The position numbers and the translations under genes are program-made. From Pokkaliibacter sp. MBI-7 (GTDB taxonomy: Bacteria; Pseudomonadota; Gammaproteobacteria; Pseudomonadales; Balneatricaceae), in contig NZ_JARVTG010000002.1 in assembly GCF_029846635.1 (NCBI RefSeq), positions 1,281,501 to 1,345,500 on the forward strand: a DNA stretch of 64,000 nucleotides, given 5' to 3'. The notes under the pieces were generated by a model. It made no database searches. It saw nothing but the letters and a program-made list of their open reading frames with translations, and was not told the origin of the DNA. This document shows positions 18,373 to 27,574 of the stretch, piece after piece; position 1 is the first letter of the stretch; each line of letters opens with the position of its first letter.

Positions 18373-20481
18373 ATGTCGCGATCCAATGCCGCCCGCGTGG
18401 CTGCGTCCGACCTCCACCCGCAGGCCCATATCGACTGGTATCAGGTGGCTTATCAGCTACTGGTATCCCGGGCACTGGATGATCTTGAAGAAGGGACGCT
18501 GGTACCGGCCAAAGAAGTGCTGTACCAGTTCTCCGCCCGTGGTCATGACCTCAGCCAAATCATTCTTGGCCAACTGCTCAAACATCCCCGCGATGCGGTC
18601 AGCGGCTATTACCGTTCCCGCCCGCTGATGCTGTCGCTGGGCCTGAGCCTTGAAGACGCCCTTGGTGGTCCGCTGATGAAAGCCGGTGGCTACAGCGATG
18701 GTCGTGATATTGGCGTGGTACACAACTTCCCCAATCTCGATGGCCCCTGCGGACTGCCCATGAGCGGTGGCGTTGGCGCCCAGTACACGCCCATTGCTGG
18801 CTGGGCACAGGCACTGCGTTATCATGCCAGCGTCCTCAAGGACAGCCGTTACGAGGGCAGCATCGGCGTAGCCCACGGGGGTGAAGCCTCCTGCGCCACC
18901 AACGGTTTCTGGTCAGCCCTGACCATCGCCACCACGCAGAAACTGCCGATGCTGTTCTACATCGAAGACAACGGCTATGGCATCTCCACTACCTCCGACT
19001 ATCAGACTCCCGGTGCCGATATCGCAGCCAATCTGGCATCCTTCAAACAGCTGCGCATTTTCTCCGGCGATGGCACTGACCCTCAAGGCGCCGCTGAGCT
19101 GATTGAGTCGGCCGTCAGCTGGGTACGTGAAGGCCATTCCCCGGCGCTGATCCGCCTGACGGTGCCCCGTCTGTGCGGGCACTCTGCGCAGGATACCCAG
19201 AGCTATAAAAGCGAAGCCCGCATCGAGGCCGAACAGGCCCGCGACCCCCTGCCCAAACTCAAACACTTTCTGGTGCCGGGTACTCTGTCCGAGGCTGACT
19301 GGCAGAAGCTGGAGCAGCAGGCTCAGGCCGATGTGGCGACAGCCCTGAGCGCCGCGCGTGCCCGTCCGCAACCATCTGCTGCCCAGATTACCCGTCACGT
19401 CTTCGCTGAAGCCGACTGTCAGGGCATCCCCGAAGTGCAACGTCAGGGGGGTGTTGCGCCGTTCCAGCTGAGCTATCCGGCCGCCAGCACCATTGCAGCG
19501 GTAGAAGGTCAGCGCATCAATATGGTGACCGCCATTCGCCGTACGCTGGACAACGAGCTGTCCGTCAATCCACGCATGGTGGTGTTTGGTGAAGATGTCG
19601 GCCCCAAAGGCGGCGTCCATGCCGTCACCCTTGGCCTGCAGGACAAGTACGGTAAAGAACGGGTCTTCGACACCAGCCTGTCGGAAGAAGGCATCATCGG
19701 CCGGGCACTGGGCATGGCACAGGCAGGATTGCTGCCGGTGCCGGAAATCCAGTTCCGCAAATACGCCGACCCTGCCGAAGAGCAGCTCAATGACTGCGGC
19801 ACCCTGCGCTGGCGCACCAACAACCGTTTTGCCGCGCCCATGGTGGTGCGCATTCCCGGTGGATTCTTCAAATGCGGCGACCCCTGGCACAGCCAGACCG
19901 CCGAAGTGAAATGGACCCATGCCATCGGCTGGCAGGTGGCCATGCCGTCCAACGCGGCGGATGCGGTGGGCCTGCTGCGTTTTGCCCTGCGCGACAACAA
20001 CCCAACCATTTTCTTCGAGCATCGCAACCTGCTCGATGATGTGTCCGCCCGTCGTCCGTACCCTGGCGACCAGTACGTCATTCCCTTTGGCAAGGCCGCC
20101 ACCCTGCTGCAGGGCGAGCGGCTGACACTGGTCACCTGGGGTGGCATGGTACCCCGCTGCCTGAAAGCCGCCGAAATGAGTGGCGTCAGCGTCGAGGTAC
20201 TGGATCTGCGCACCCTGTCTCCCTGGGATAAAGAAGCCGTGCTGACATCGGTAAAAAAGACCGGCCGCTGCCTGATCGTCCATGAAGACAACTTCACCGC
20301 CGGGTTCGGCGCTGAAATCGCCGCGACGCTGGCCAACGACTGCTTCTTCGATCTGGATGCACCGGTCAGACGCCTGACCATGCCAGACATTCCCAGCCCC
20401 CATCATCCGGCATTGCTCAATGCGGTAGTGCCGACACCCGAAGTGATTTGTGCTGCTATCCAGCAGCTGGTGGAGGTGTGA
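18373..20481 (+). CDS. Fused E1 alpha-beta of a 2-oxo acid dehydrogenase complex
   Basis: A 702-residue thiamine-diphosphate enzyme in which the E1 alpha and beta chains are joined. The alpha part (to about residue 330) contains GVAHGGEASCATNGFW and the IEDNGYGIST segment of the cofactor site. The beta part (from about 370) starts with VTAIRRTLDNEL and FGEDVG and ends with the C-terminal DLRTLSPWD domain. It decarboxylates a 2-oxo acid and passes the acyl group to the lipoyl E2 encoded next. Acetoin, branched-chain or pyruvate-like substrates are all possible. AGGAG precedes the ATG at 18373. It is followed after one base by the E2 gene. Confidence 0.9.
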   Translation: MSRSNAARVAASDLHPQAHIDWYQVAYQLLVSRALDDLEEGTLVPAKEVLYQFSARGHDLSQIILGQLLKHPRDAVSGYYRSRPLMLSLGLSLEDALGGPLMKAGGYSDGRDIGVVHNFPNLDGPCGLPMSGGVGAQYTPIAGWAQALRYHASVLKDSRYEGSIGVAHGGEASCATNGFWSALTIATTQKLPMLFYIEDNGYGISTTSDYQTPGADIAANLASFKQLRIFSGDGTDPQGAAELIESAVSWVREGHSPALIRLTVPRLCGHSAQDTQSYKSEARIEAEQARDPLPKLKHFLVPGTLSEADWQKLEQQAQADVATALSAARARPQPSAAQITRHVFAEADCQGIPEVQRQGGVAPFQLSYPAASTIAAVEGQRINMVTAIRRTLDNELSVNPRMVVFGEDVGPKGGVHAVTLGLQDKYGKERVFDTSLSEEGIIGRALGMAQAGLLPVPEIQFRKYADPAEEQLNDCGTLRWRTNNRFAAPMVVRIPGGFFKCGDPWHSQTAEVKWTHAIGWQVAMPSNAADAVGLLRFALRDNNPTIFFEHRNLLDDVSARRPYPGDQYVIPFGKAATLLQGERLTLVTWGGMVPRCLKAAEMSGVSVEVLDLRTLSPWDKEAVLTSVKKTGRCLIVHEDNFTAGFGAEIAATLANDCFFDLDAPVRRLTMPDIPSPHHPALLNAVVPTPEVICAAIQQLVEV

Positions 20482-20482
20482 G

Positions 20483-21775
20483 ATGGGCTCGATGATTAAC
20501 GTCAGGCTGCCTGCCGGTCAGCTGGAAGGCACCGCGGCCACCCTGCTCAACTGGCTGGTTCGCCCCGGTGAAAAAGTGCAGAAGGATCAGCCACTGGTGG
20601 AGCTGGAGACCGACAAGGTCACCATGGAAGTCGCTTCACCCGCTGACGGTTTCGTTGATCAACTACTGCTGGATGCCGGTGCAGAAGTCACCATGGAAAG
20701 TATTCTGGCCATTCTCAGTGATCAGCACGCGGACGACTTCGCTGCAGAAACGCCGACAGCAGCACAACCCGCTGTGGCAGATACGCTGGTCGCCAGCGTA
20801 GTCGAGCCGTCGACCAGCCACCCGCTGCTCAGCCCCGCCGTGCGCAGGCTGGCCAAGCAGCACCAGCTCGATCTGCATCAGCTGTCCGGCTCCGGCAAAG
20901 GGGGTCGGATCACCAAGAGTGACGTACTGAACTACCTGAGTAGCGCACAGGCTCAACCTTCTGCAGCCGCCAGCGCACCGCAGCAGGCCATGCCTGCACT
21001 GACTCAACCCGTGCAGCAAACTGCACCACAGCGCGCGGCAACCCATGCTGCGCTGGATCAGCCTGCCGCGACCGGCAATGCCTCCAGCCTGCGTCCGCAT
21101 ACACCGATGCGCAAACGCATCGCGGAGCATATGGTTGACAGCCTGTTACATACCGCGCCGCACGTCACCAGTATTTTCGAGCTGGATATGACGGCGATTC
21201 AGCGGCACCGCGCCGCCCACAAAGACGAATTCGCCCGGCATGATGTGAAGCTAAGCTTCACCCCCTACTTTGTCGCCGCGGCCGTTAAAGCCCTGCAGCA
21301 GGTACCCGAGGTCAACAGCCAGTTTCACCCTCACGGGCTGGAGCTGTTCCATGACTGCAATATTGGCGTCGGTACCGCACTGGGTAATGACGGTCTGGTG
21401 GTGCCGGTTATCCGGCAGGCACAGGATCTGAACCTGCTGGGGATTGCCCGGCGTCTGCAGCAGCTGACCCAGGCCGCATACGATGGCAGCCTGAAACCGG
21501 CAGACATGAAAGGTGGCACCTTTACCATTTCCAACCATGGCGTCAGCGGTTCGCTGGTCGCCACGCCGATCATCATCAATCAGCCACAAACGGCGATTCT
21601 CGGTATTGGCAAGATGCAGAAACGGGTCGTGGTCAAAGAGCTGGACGGTATCGACACCATGGTGATCCGCCCGATGTGTTACGTCACTCTGACCATTGAT
21701 CACCGCGCGCTGGATGGTTATCAGACCAACACCTTCCTCAGTGTGCTGGTCGATATGCTGGAGAACTGGGCTTAG
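20483..21775 (+). CDS. E2 dihydrolipoamide acyltransferase
   Basis: A 430-residue E2. A single N-terminal lipoyl domain carries the lipoyl lysine K45 in ETDKVTME; an E3/E1-binding domain follows (residues about 114-150, SPAVRRLAKQH); a Pro/Ala/Gln-rich linker leads to the catalytic domain with HRALDG near the end. It transfers the acyl group from lipoate to CoA. The start at 20483 lies one base after the E1 stop, with GGAGG inside the E1 end; an ATG 9 bases on is a possible alternative. No E3 lipoamide dehydrogenase gene is present nearby, so E3 must be shared. Confidence 0.92.
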   Translation: MGSMINVRLPAGQLEGTAATLLNWLVRPGEKVQKDQPLVELETDKVTMEVASPADGFVDQLLLDAGAEVTMESILAILSDQHADDFAAETPTAAQPAVADTLVASVVEPSTSHPLLSPAVRRLAKQHQLDLHQLSGSGKGGRITKSDVLNYLSSAQAQPSAAASAPQQAMPALTQPVQQTAPQRAATHAALDQPAATGNASSLRPHTPMRKRIAEHMVDSLLHTAPHVTSIFELDMTAIQRHRAAHKDEFARHDVKLSFTPYFVAAAVKALQQVPEVNSQFHPHGLELFHDCNIGVGTALGNDGLVVPVIRQAQDLNLLGIARRLQQLTQAAYDGSLKPADMKGGTFTISNHGVSGSLVATPIIINQPQTAILGIGKMQKRVVVKELDGIDTMVIRPMCYVTLTIDHRALDGYQTNTFLSVLVDMLENWA

Positions 21776-21857
21776 CCATTCAGCGCCCGGACTCCGGGCG
21801 CTTCACGAACGACTTCACTCGCAAACAGGTTTGGCATGTCTGCGTGTGATTCCCTTT

Positions 21858-21884
21858 GGCCGGTCCTGTCACCGGCCTTTTTTA
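21858..21884 (+). terminator. Terminator of the E1-E2 operon
   Basis: GGCCGGT pairs with ACCGGCC around a 6-base loop and is followed by six T. A second GC-rich hairpin, with AGCGCCCGG and CCGGGCGCT arms, lies just upstream at 21782-21802. Together they close the dehydrogenase operon. Confidence 0.85.
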
Positions 21885-21902
21885 TTTCCGTGTTCGCCCG
21901 CG

Positions 21903-23246
21903 TCATACCGACAGGGTCAGCGCACGGTCCAGCGCACCGACCAGCCAGTCGATGTCATGCTCCTGAAATGCCAGTGTTGGCCGCAGCTTCAGTACGTTGC
22001 CGTGAGGCCCGGCCACAGAGGTCAGCACTCCCTGCTCGCGAAGTTGTTCAATCACGTTCAGCGCCCGCGCCTTGTCCGGCGTTTTATCACCGCGATGACT
22101 GACCAGCTCAAAGCCGATAAACAGCCCGGCACCACGCACATCGCCGACCGTCTCATGGCGCTGCCCCAGCAGGGTCAGCTCTTTCAGAAGCTTCGCCCCG
22201 GTCACCCGGCTGTGTTCCTGCAGCTGCTCTTCCTGAATGACCTGCAACACGGCCTGCGCCGCAGCAATGGACACCGGGTTACCACCGAAGGTGTTGAAAT
22301 AGGGAATGGTATCGCTGAACGCCGCCAGCACTTCCGGGCGGGCCAGCATGGCAGACACGGGAATGCCGTTACCCATGGGCTTGCCCAGGGTGATGATGTC
22401 GGGCACCACACCGTGTCGGGCAAATCCCCAGAATGCCTCACCCGTACGGGCAAAGCCCGGCTGCACTTCATCGGCGATAAAAATACCGCCATTGGCATGC
22501 ACCACATCAATGGCAGCCTGCAGATAGCCCGACGTGCCGGGCAGAACACCATCGGAGGAGAAGATGGAATCTGCCAGAAAGCCAGCGAACTTGATGCCAT
22601 GTGCGGACATATCATCAATCTGCAGCTGGATCTGGGCTGCAAACCAGGCCCCCAGATCTTCCGCATCGACCCGATAAGGGTCCGGTGCCGGTACCAGCCG
22701 GGTGGTGCTGGCCAGAGGCTGGCCGCTACCCAGCGCCGGTGAGGCGCCAGAGGTCAGCTCACTGGTGCCGTGATAAGCCTCGCGGGTGACGATGATGCCG
22801 GTGCCGCCGCTGTAGGCACGCGCCACACGAATGGCCAGATCGTTCGCCTCACTGCCGGTGCACATGTACATGGCCTTGGTAATCTGTTCAGGCACCAGTG
22901 CCAGCAGGTCTTCGGTGTAATTGACGATGCGTTCGTGCAGATAGCGGGTGTGGGTGTTGAGCGCACTCATCTGCTGGTGCACGGCCTCAATCACCGCCGG
23001 ATGGCAGTGCCCGATGCTGGCCACGTTGTTGTACACATCCAGATACTTACGCCCCGCAGCATCCCACAGGTACTGGCGCTCTCCCCGAACCAGATGCACC
23101 GGGTTGCGGTAGAACAGACGATACGAATCCCCCAGCAGCCTGCTGCGCTTTTCGACCAGAGCACGAATGTCTCCGCTCAATGCGTCGGCATGTTCAGCCC
23201 TGAAACTGTTGGTATCCATGATGGTTGAGCGCGTCACCACGGGCAT
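21903..23246 (-). CDS. Class III PLP enzyme, ethanolamine-phosphate lyase / PbfA-like
   Basis: A 447-residue class III aminotransferase-fold protein. YNNVASIGHCHP, the ALNTHTRYLHERIV segment, CTGSEANDLA, the cofactor Asp259 in ADEVQPG and the Schiff-base Lys289 in GKPMGNG match the AGXT2L (ETNPPL) branch better than gabT or argD. That branch contains phospho-lyases and the aminophosphonate ammonia-lyase PbfA. It is divergent from an ABC transporter of the 2-aminoethylphosphonate type, which suggests aminophosphonate use; simple transamination of a beta-amino acid is the alternative. The ATG at 23246 follows AAGGAGA. A paralogue lies at 31111-32505. Confidence 0.8.
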   Translation of the reverse strand: MPVVTRSTIMDTNSFRAEHADALSGDIRALVEKRSRLLGDSYRLFYRNPVHLVRGERQYLWDAAGRKYLDVYNNVASIGHCHPAVIEAVHQQMSALNTHTRYLHERIVNYTEDLLALVPEQITKAMYMCTGSEANDLAIRVARAYSGGTGIIVTREAYHGTSELTSGASPALGSGQPLASTTRLVPAPDPYRVDAEDLGAWFAAQIQLQIDDMSAHGIKFAGFLADSIFSSDGVLPGTSGYLQAAIDVVHANGGIFIADEVQPGFARTGEAFWGFARHGVVPDIITLGKPMGNGIPVSAMLARPEVLAAFSDTIPYFNTFGGNPVSIAAAQAVLQVIQEEQLQEHSRVTGAKLLKELTLLGQRHETVGDVRGAGLFIGFELVSHRGDKTPDKARALNVIEQLREQGVLTSVAGPHGNVLKLRPTLAFQEHDIDWLVGALDRALTLSV

Positions 23247-23601
23247 ATCTCCTTGTGTTCTGAAAATCATTGGCAGGCCATCCGGGTTACTCCGCTGGCG
23301 AATGACTACCAGTCTAATCAGGCATCCAAACAAAAAGCAACTTTTTACACATACGCAACTTTATGCACTGAAATAGATCACCTAAAACACCAAAATAGAG
23401 CACACAAAAACGCAAAACCACACAGACACAACTCAACGAAATCACCATAAAACCAATACAAATCTGATATTTAACTAATTTATCGAGTTAAATCCTAAGA
23501 TTGGCATACGCCATGCAAAGGCAAAAACACAAAAGCACATTTATGCAAAATCACACTTAAAATACTCATACCTGCAACCCAGCACTCTCAGGAGCACCAC
23601 C
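23247..23601. other. Divergent control region of PLP enzyme and ABC transporter
   Basis: A 355-base AT-rich region with no ORF. It contains the perfect dyad ATTTAACT-N9-AGTTAAAT at 23469-23493, about 110 bases upstream of the transporter gene. Confidence 0.45.
23469..23493. promoter_or_regulatory. Candidate operator upstream of the ABC transporter
   Basis: Perfect 8-base inverted repeat arms ATTTAACT and AGTTAAAT with a 9-base spacer, the best symmetric site in the region. The DeoR-type regulator encoded at the end of the operon is a possible ligand, by inference. Confidence 0.35.
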
Positions 23602-24618
23602 ATGAAACGCCGTGCCATTCATCGTCTGAGCCTGTACACCGCCCTCTCTGTCAGCAGCATGACTTCACTGGCCCACGCGGGTGAGATCACGGTGTACACC
23701 GCGTTGGAAGAAGACGAGATCAAGGAGTATCTGCAGCAGGCACAGCAGGATCTGCCTGACATCAAGGTCAATGTGCTGCGTCTTTCCACCGGTGATCTGG
23801 GCCCGCGCATCCTGGCTGAAGCCAGTAATCCGCAAAACGATGTGATCTGGGGCTGGGCACTGACCAACATGATGGACCCGCGCATCAACAAGCTGCTCGA
23901 CCCCTATCAGGCCAAAGGGGAAGACACCCTGCCCGCCAGTGATCGCGATGCGCAGGGCAAATGGTTTGCGGCCACCGGCTACATGGCGGCGTTCTGTGTC
24001 AATACCGAAGCGCTAAAAGAGAAGAACCTGCCCGTGCCCACCTCCTGGCAGGATCTGACCAACCCGATCTACAAGGGCGAAGTGGTGATGCCCAACCCGG
24101 TCTCCTCCGGCACCGGCTATCTGCAGGTCGCGGCACTGCTGCAGGGCAAGGGTGAAGAAGCAGGCTGGAACTTCCTCAAATCGCTGGATGGCAATATCGC
24201 GCAGTACACCAAATCAGGCTCGCGCCCCTGCAAGGCCGCCCGTACCGGTGAATATGCCATCGGCGCCTCACTGGCCTTCGCTGCCATGCAATCCATTGAA
24301 GAGGGGTATCCGGTGAAGATGATCATCCCCTCAGACGGTGCCGGTTATGAGATGGAAGCATCGGGCCTGATGAGCACGGCGAAGAACAAGGAAGACGCCA
24401 GGCGCTTCCTCGACTGGACCCTGTCGGCACAGGCCGCAGCGCTGTACACCAAATACAAGGAGATTGTCAGCATCAAGGGTGTGGAACAGTCAGCCGCAGC
24501 CAAGGCTGCCGGACTGCCCGCCGACCTCGCCACCGTTCTTTACCCGGTGGACTTCACCAAGAGTGCAGAAACCCGTGATGCCACACTGAGCAAATGGCAG
24601 CAGGTTATTGGTCGCTGA
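23602..24618 (+). CDS. Periplasmic binding protein of an aminophosphonate-type ABC transporter
   Basis: A 338-residue secreted solute-binding protein with a signal peptide cleaved after AHA near residue 26. The mature start GEITVYTALEEDEIKEY, then LSTGDLGPRILAEASNPQNDVIWGW, is close to the PhnS2-type 2-aminoethylphosphonate binders (iron-binding FbpA superfamily). It hands ligand to the ATPase and fused permease encoded next. Iron or another small anion cannot be excluded, but the neighbouring PLP enzyme favours an aminophosphonate. CAGGAGC lies before the ATG. Confidence 0.82.
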   Translation: MKRRAIHRLSLYTALSVSSMTSLAHAGEITVYTALEEDEIKEYLQQAQQDLPDIKVNVLRLSTGDLGPRILAEASNPQNDVIWGWALTNMMDPRINKLLDPYQAKGEDTLPASDRDAQGKWFAATGYMAAFCVNTEALKEKNLPVPTSWQDLTNPIYKGEVVMPNPVSSGTGYLQVAALLQGKGEEAGWNFLKSLDGNIAQYTKSGSRPCKAARTGEYAIGASLAFAAMQSIEEGYPVKMIIPSDGAGYEMEASGLMSTAKNKEDARRFLDWTLSAQAAALYTKYKEIVSIKGVEQSAAAKAAGLPADLATVLYPVDFTKSAETRDATLSKWQQVIGR

Positions 24619-24814
24619 TCGACTCCGGAACGTACTCACGATCTGCAGCATACCGGTCAGATCACGGTGCAGGGACTGTCGATGATTTACCGCGTTTTAC
24701 TCAACGCCTGTTCGACGCCTTTCACCCTGCATGGCCCGGTTTAGCGGATCGTGAACACGCTCTCAGGCCGCCCGTTCAGGCGGACAGCCCTCCTCCCTGG
24801 TTAAAGGTATTCCC

Positions 24815-25831
24815 ATGGCGCTGGTTATTCAGAATCTGCACAAAAACTTTGGCGGCTTTGTCGCCCTTGATCGCATCAACCTGACCATTGATGACGGCGA
24901 GTTTGTCTGCCTGCTCGGTCCGAGCGGCTGCGGCAAGACAACGCTGTTGCGCATCATCGCCGGGCTGCTGACCGCAGATGCCGGAAAGATCAGCCTTGAT
25001 GGCAACAATCTGATTGATGTACCCGCCAAATCGCGTGGCTTTGGTATTGTTTTCCAGTCCTATTCGCTGTTCCCCCATATGACCATCGCCGACAACATCG
25101 GTTACGGCCTGAAAATTCGCGGGGTGAATAAAAGCGAAATGCAGCAGCGGGTGAAGCAGCTGCTGGATATGGTTCACCTCAGCAGCCTCGGTGACCGCTA
25201 CCCGAATCAGCTGTCCGGCGGACAGCAACAACGTGTCGCCATTGCCCGCGCCCTTGCCGTCAACCCGGCCTTGTTGCTACTGGATGAACCCCTCTCCGCA
25301 CTGGATGCCCGCGTCCGCAACGATCTGCGCCGGGAAATCCGTGACGTCCAGCAACGTCTGGGCATTCCCACCCTGATGGTGACCCATGATCAGGAAGAAG
25401 CCATGACCATGGCCGACAAGGTCGTCTGCATGCACGGCGGACACATCATTCAGGCCGGTAGCCCGCGCGAACTTTACGATCACCCGCGCAGTCGCTTCGT
25501 CGCCGAATTCATGGGCCACAGCAACCTGCTGACGCAGCAGCAGATCAGCCAGCACTTCCCCGAGTTGATCAGTACCCTGCCCGCACCGAATAGCGAAGAC
25601 GACAGCCTGTTCATTCGCCCCGAGCGCATTTCTCTGTGCCTTGATGACACCCCAACGGCCAACTCAGCTGAAATCCGCGATATCAGCTTCCTCGGCAGCA
25701 TCCAGCGCATGCAGGTACTCTGGCGTGGCCAGACACTGCTGGTCGAAACCAGCAGCGCCCAGCCCTGGCAACGCGGGGAACGTGTCCTCCTGCAAATTTT
25801 CCCCAAAGACTGCTTCTGGATCGCCGCATGA
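24815..25831 (+). CDS. ABC transporter ATP-binding protein, aminophosphonate type
   Basis: A 338-residue ATPase. Walker A GPSGCGKTT at residues 35-43, a Q-loop in FQSYSLFPHMT, the signature LSGGQQQR and Walker B LLLDEPLSALD are all intact. A C-terminal regulatory domain (about 235-338) of the TOBE type is present, as in polyamine, iron and phosphonate importers. It drives the importer formed with the binding protein upstream and the fused permease downstream. AAAGG precedes the ATG. The 196-base gap before it carries no recognisable gene. Confidence 0.9.
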   Translation: MALVIQNLHKNFGGFVALDRINLTIDDGEFVCLLGPSGCGKTTLLRIIAGLLTADAGKISLDGNNLIDVPAKSRGFGIVFQSYSLFPHMTIADNIGYGLKIRGVNKSEMQQRVKQLLDMVHLSSLGDRYPNQLSGGQQQRVAIARALAVNPALLLLDEPLSALDARVRNDLRREIRDVQQRLGIPTLMVTHDQEEAMTMADKVVCMHGGHIIQAGSPRELYDHPRSRFVAEFMGHSNLLTQQQISQHFPELISTLPAPNSEDDSLFIRPERISLCLDDTPTANSAEIRDISFLGSIQRMQVLWRGQTLLVETSSAQPWQRGERVLLQIFPKDCFWIAA

Positions 25832-27489
25832 GTACCTTAACTGCTCCCCAGTCTGTGACTGACCGCTGGCTCACCCGCTGCTGCCTGTGGATTCCCCTGA
25901 TTGCCCTGCTGATGTTTTTCGCGGTGCCCATGCTCAGCATTCTCTGGCACAGCCTGCTGGATGATCGCAGCGGCGCCCTCGGGTTCAGCAACTACCTGAG
26001 CCTGATGAGTTCGCCGGGCATCTGGCGCGCAACCCTGAACAGTCTGCTGCTCGGCATCGCCACCACGCTGGTGACGCTAGTGCTGGGATTTGTACTGGCC
26101 TACGGCCTCGAATGCTCGCAGATGCAGGGCAAACGTTTTATCAGCATGGCCATTTCCATGCCGGTACTGGCACCTTCACTGGTATTGGGCCTTGGTCTGA
26201 TTTTCCTGCTGGGGCGCAATGGGCTGATCTCCCACGGCACCGGTATACGTCTGGAAATCTACGGTTTCACCGGGCTGCTGATTGCCAACGTGCTGTATGC
26301 CCTGCCCCAGGCCGTGATGATCATCCGTACCGCCCTGCGTCAGAGCGACGCCCGCCAGTATGAAGCGGCCACGGTACTCGGTGCAGGCGAATGGCGGCAG
26401 TTTATCGATGTCACCCTGCCCGGCGCCCGCTACGGCATCCTCAGTGCGGCCTTCGTGGTCTTCACTGTCACCATCACCGACTTTGGTAATGCGGTGGTTA
26501 TCGGCGGCAACTTTCAGGTACTGGCGACGGAAATCTACAGCCAAGTCAGTGGTCAGATGAAGTTTGGCATGGGTGCCGTGGTCGGCATTCTGCTGCTGTT
26601 ACCCGCTGCGGCCTCCATCTGGATTGAAAAGGCCGCCACCCGCCGCCAGCAGCTGATCGGCACCAGTGCCATGATTCCGCACCAGCCGCAACCGTTGCCC
26701 CGTCGTGACATCCCGCTGTTTCTGGTCAGCCTGAGCATCGCCCTTGGCATCATCACCGTCATTGCCACCGTGGTATTCGCCAGTGTTATCCGCCTGTGGC
26801 CCTACCGCCTGAATTTCACGCTGAAGCACTACGATATTGATCTGGCTGGCGGCTATACCCCGCTCTGGACCTCCATGTGGATTTCACTGCTGGCGGCCGT
26901 GGTGGGTACCGCAATGCTGTTTCTGCTCAGTTTCGGTATTCGCCGGTTGCCCGGCAGACAGGCTAATTTCGCTACTCTGCTGAGCGCACTGCCGGTAGCG
27001 GTGCCCGGGCTGGTGCTGGGTTTGTCCTATGTGTTCACCTTCAACACTGCGACGCTGCCCTGGGGGATGCTCTATGGTTCCGCCCTGCTGATAGCCTTGT
27101 GTAACTATTACCACTACCATACCCAGGGCTTTACCACGATGATGACCGGCATGCGCAGCATCCCGGCGGCCATGGAAGATGCCACCAGCGTGCTGGGCGG
27201 CGGCGTCCCGCGTATTCTCGGCGATGTGTATCTGCCGGCCATGCGCATCACTCTGGTGACCGTCGCCCTGTTCCTGTTCATGCGTTCCATGGTGACCCTG
27301 TCAGCGGTGATTTTCCTGGTGACGCCATCGTTACCGCTGGGTGCCGTCAGTGTCATGAGGCTGGATGAAGCGGGCTTCACCTCGCAGGCAGCAGCCTTCT
27401 CCACCTGCATCATGGTGGTGGTCAGCCTGACCGCGCTGGCATTGCAGCAACTGAACCGTTACGCCGGTAAGCGTACAGCACGACTGTAA
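25828..27489 (+). CDS. ABC transporter fused permease, aminophosphonate type
   Basis: A 553-residue inner-membrane permease built of two binding-protein-dependent transport domains, residues about 60-270 and 330-545, in the style of FbpB/PhnU2. The EAA loops are visible as YEAATVLGAGEWRQF and MEDATSVLGGGVPRI, which contact the ATPase. Having both domains in one chain explains why only one permease gene is present. Its ATG overlaps the ATPase stop codon (ATGA). Confidence 0.92.
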   Translation: MSTLTAPQSVTDRWLTRCCLWIPLIALLMFFAVPMLSILWHSLLDDRSGALGFSNYLSLMSSPGIWRATLNSLLLGIATTLVTLVLGFVLAYGLECSQMQGKRFISMAISMPVLAPSLVLGLGLIFLLGRNGLISHGTGIRLEIYGFTGLLIANVLYALPQAVMIIRTALRQSDARQYEAATVLGAGEWRQFIDVTLPGARYGILSAAFVVFTVTITDFGNAVVIGGNFQVLATEIYSQVSGQMKFGMGAVVGILLLLPAAASIWIEKAATRRQQLIGTSAMIPHQPQPLPRRDIPLFLVSLSIALGIITVIATVVFASVIRLWPYRLNFTLKHYDIDLAGGYTPLWTSMWISLLAAVVGTAMLFLLSFGIRRLPGRQANFATLLSALPVAVPGLVLGLSYVFTFNTATLPWGMLYGSALLIALCNYYHYHTQGFTTMMTGMRSIPAAMEDATSVLGGGVPRILGDVYLPAMRITLVTVALFLFMRSMVTLSAVIFLVTPSLPLGAVSVMRLDEAGFTSQAAAFSTCIMVVVSLTALALQQLNRYAGKRTARL

Positions 27490-27507
27490 TAAGTCGGGCC
27501 CTGAGGT

Positions 27508-27534
27508 GGCCCGGCGTGATGCTGACGCCGGGCC
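27508..27534 (+). other. GC-rich hairpin between permease and regulator genes
   Basis: GGCCCGGCGT pairs perfectly with ACGCCGGGCC around a 7-base loop. No T-run follows, so it is more likely an mRNA end-stabilising or attenuating hairpin that lowers expression of the downstream regulator. Confidence 0.55.
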
Positions 27535-27574
27535 GCCAGCAGACTGGCCTCCGAAAAAGAGAGATAAGACCGAT

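Noticed and set aside
18913..20406. A 497-codon open frame antisense to the fused E1 gene
   Set aside because: It is a shadow of the E1 reading frame; the plus-strand product has intact cofactor motifs and the antisense product matches nothing.
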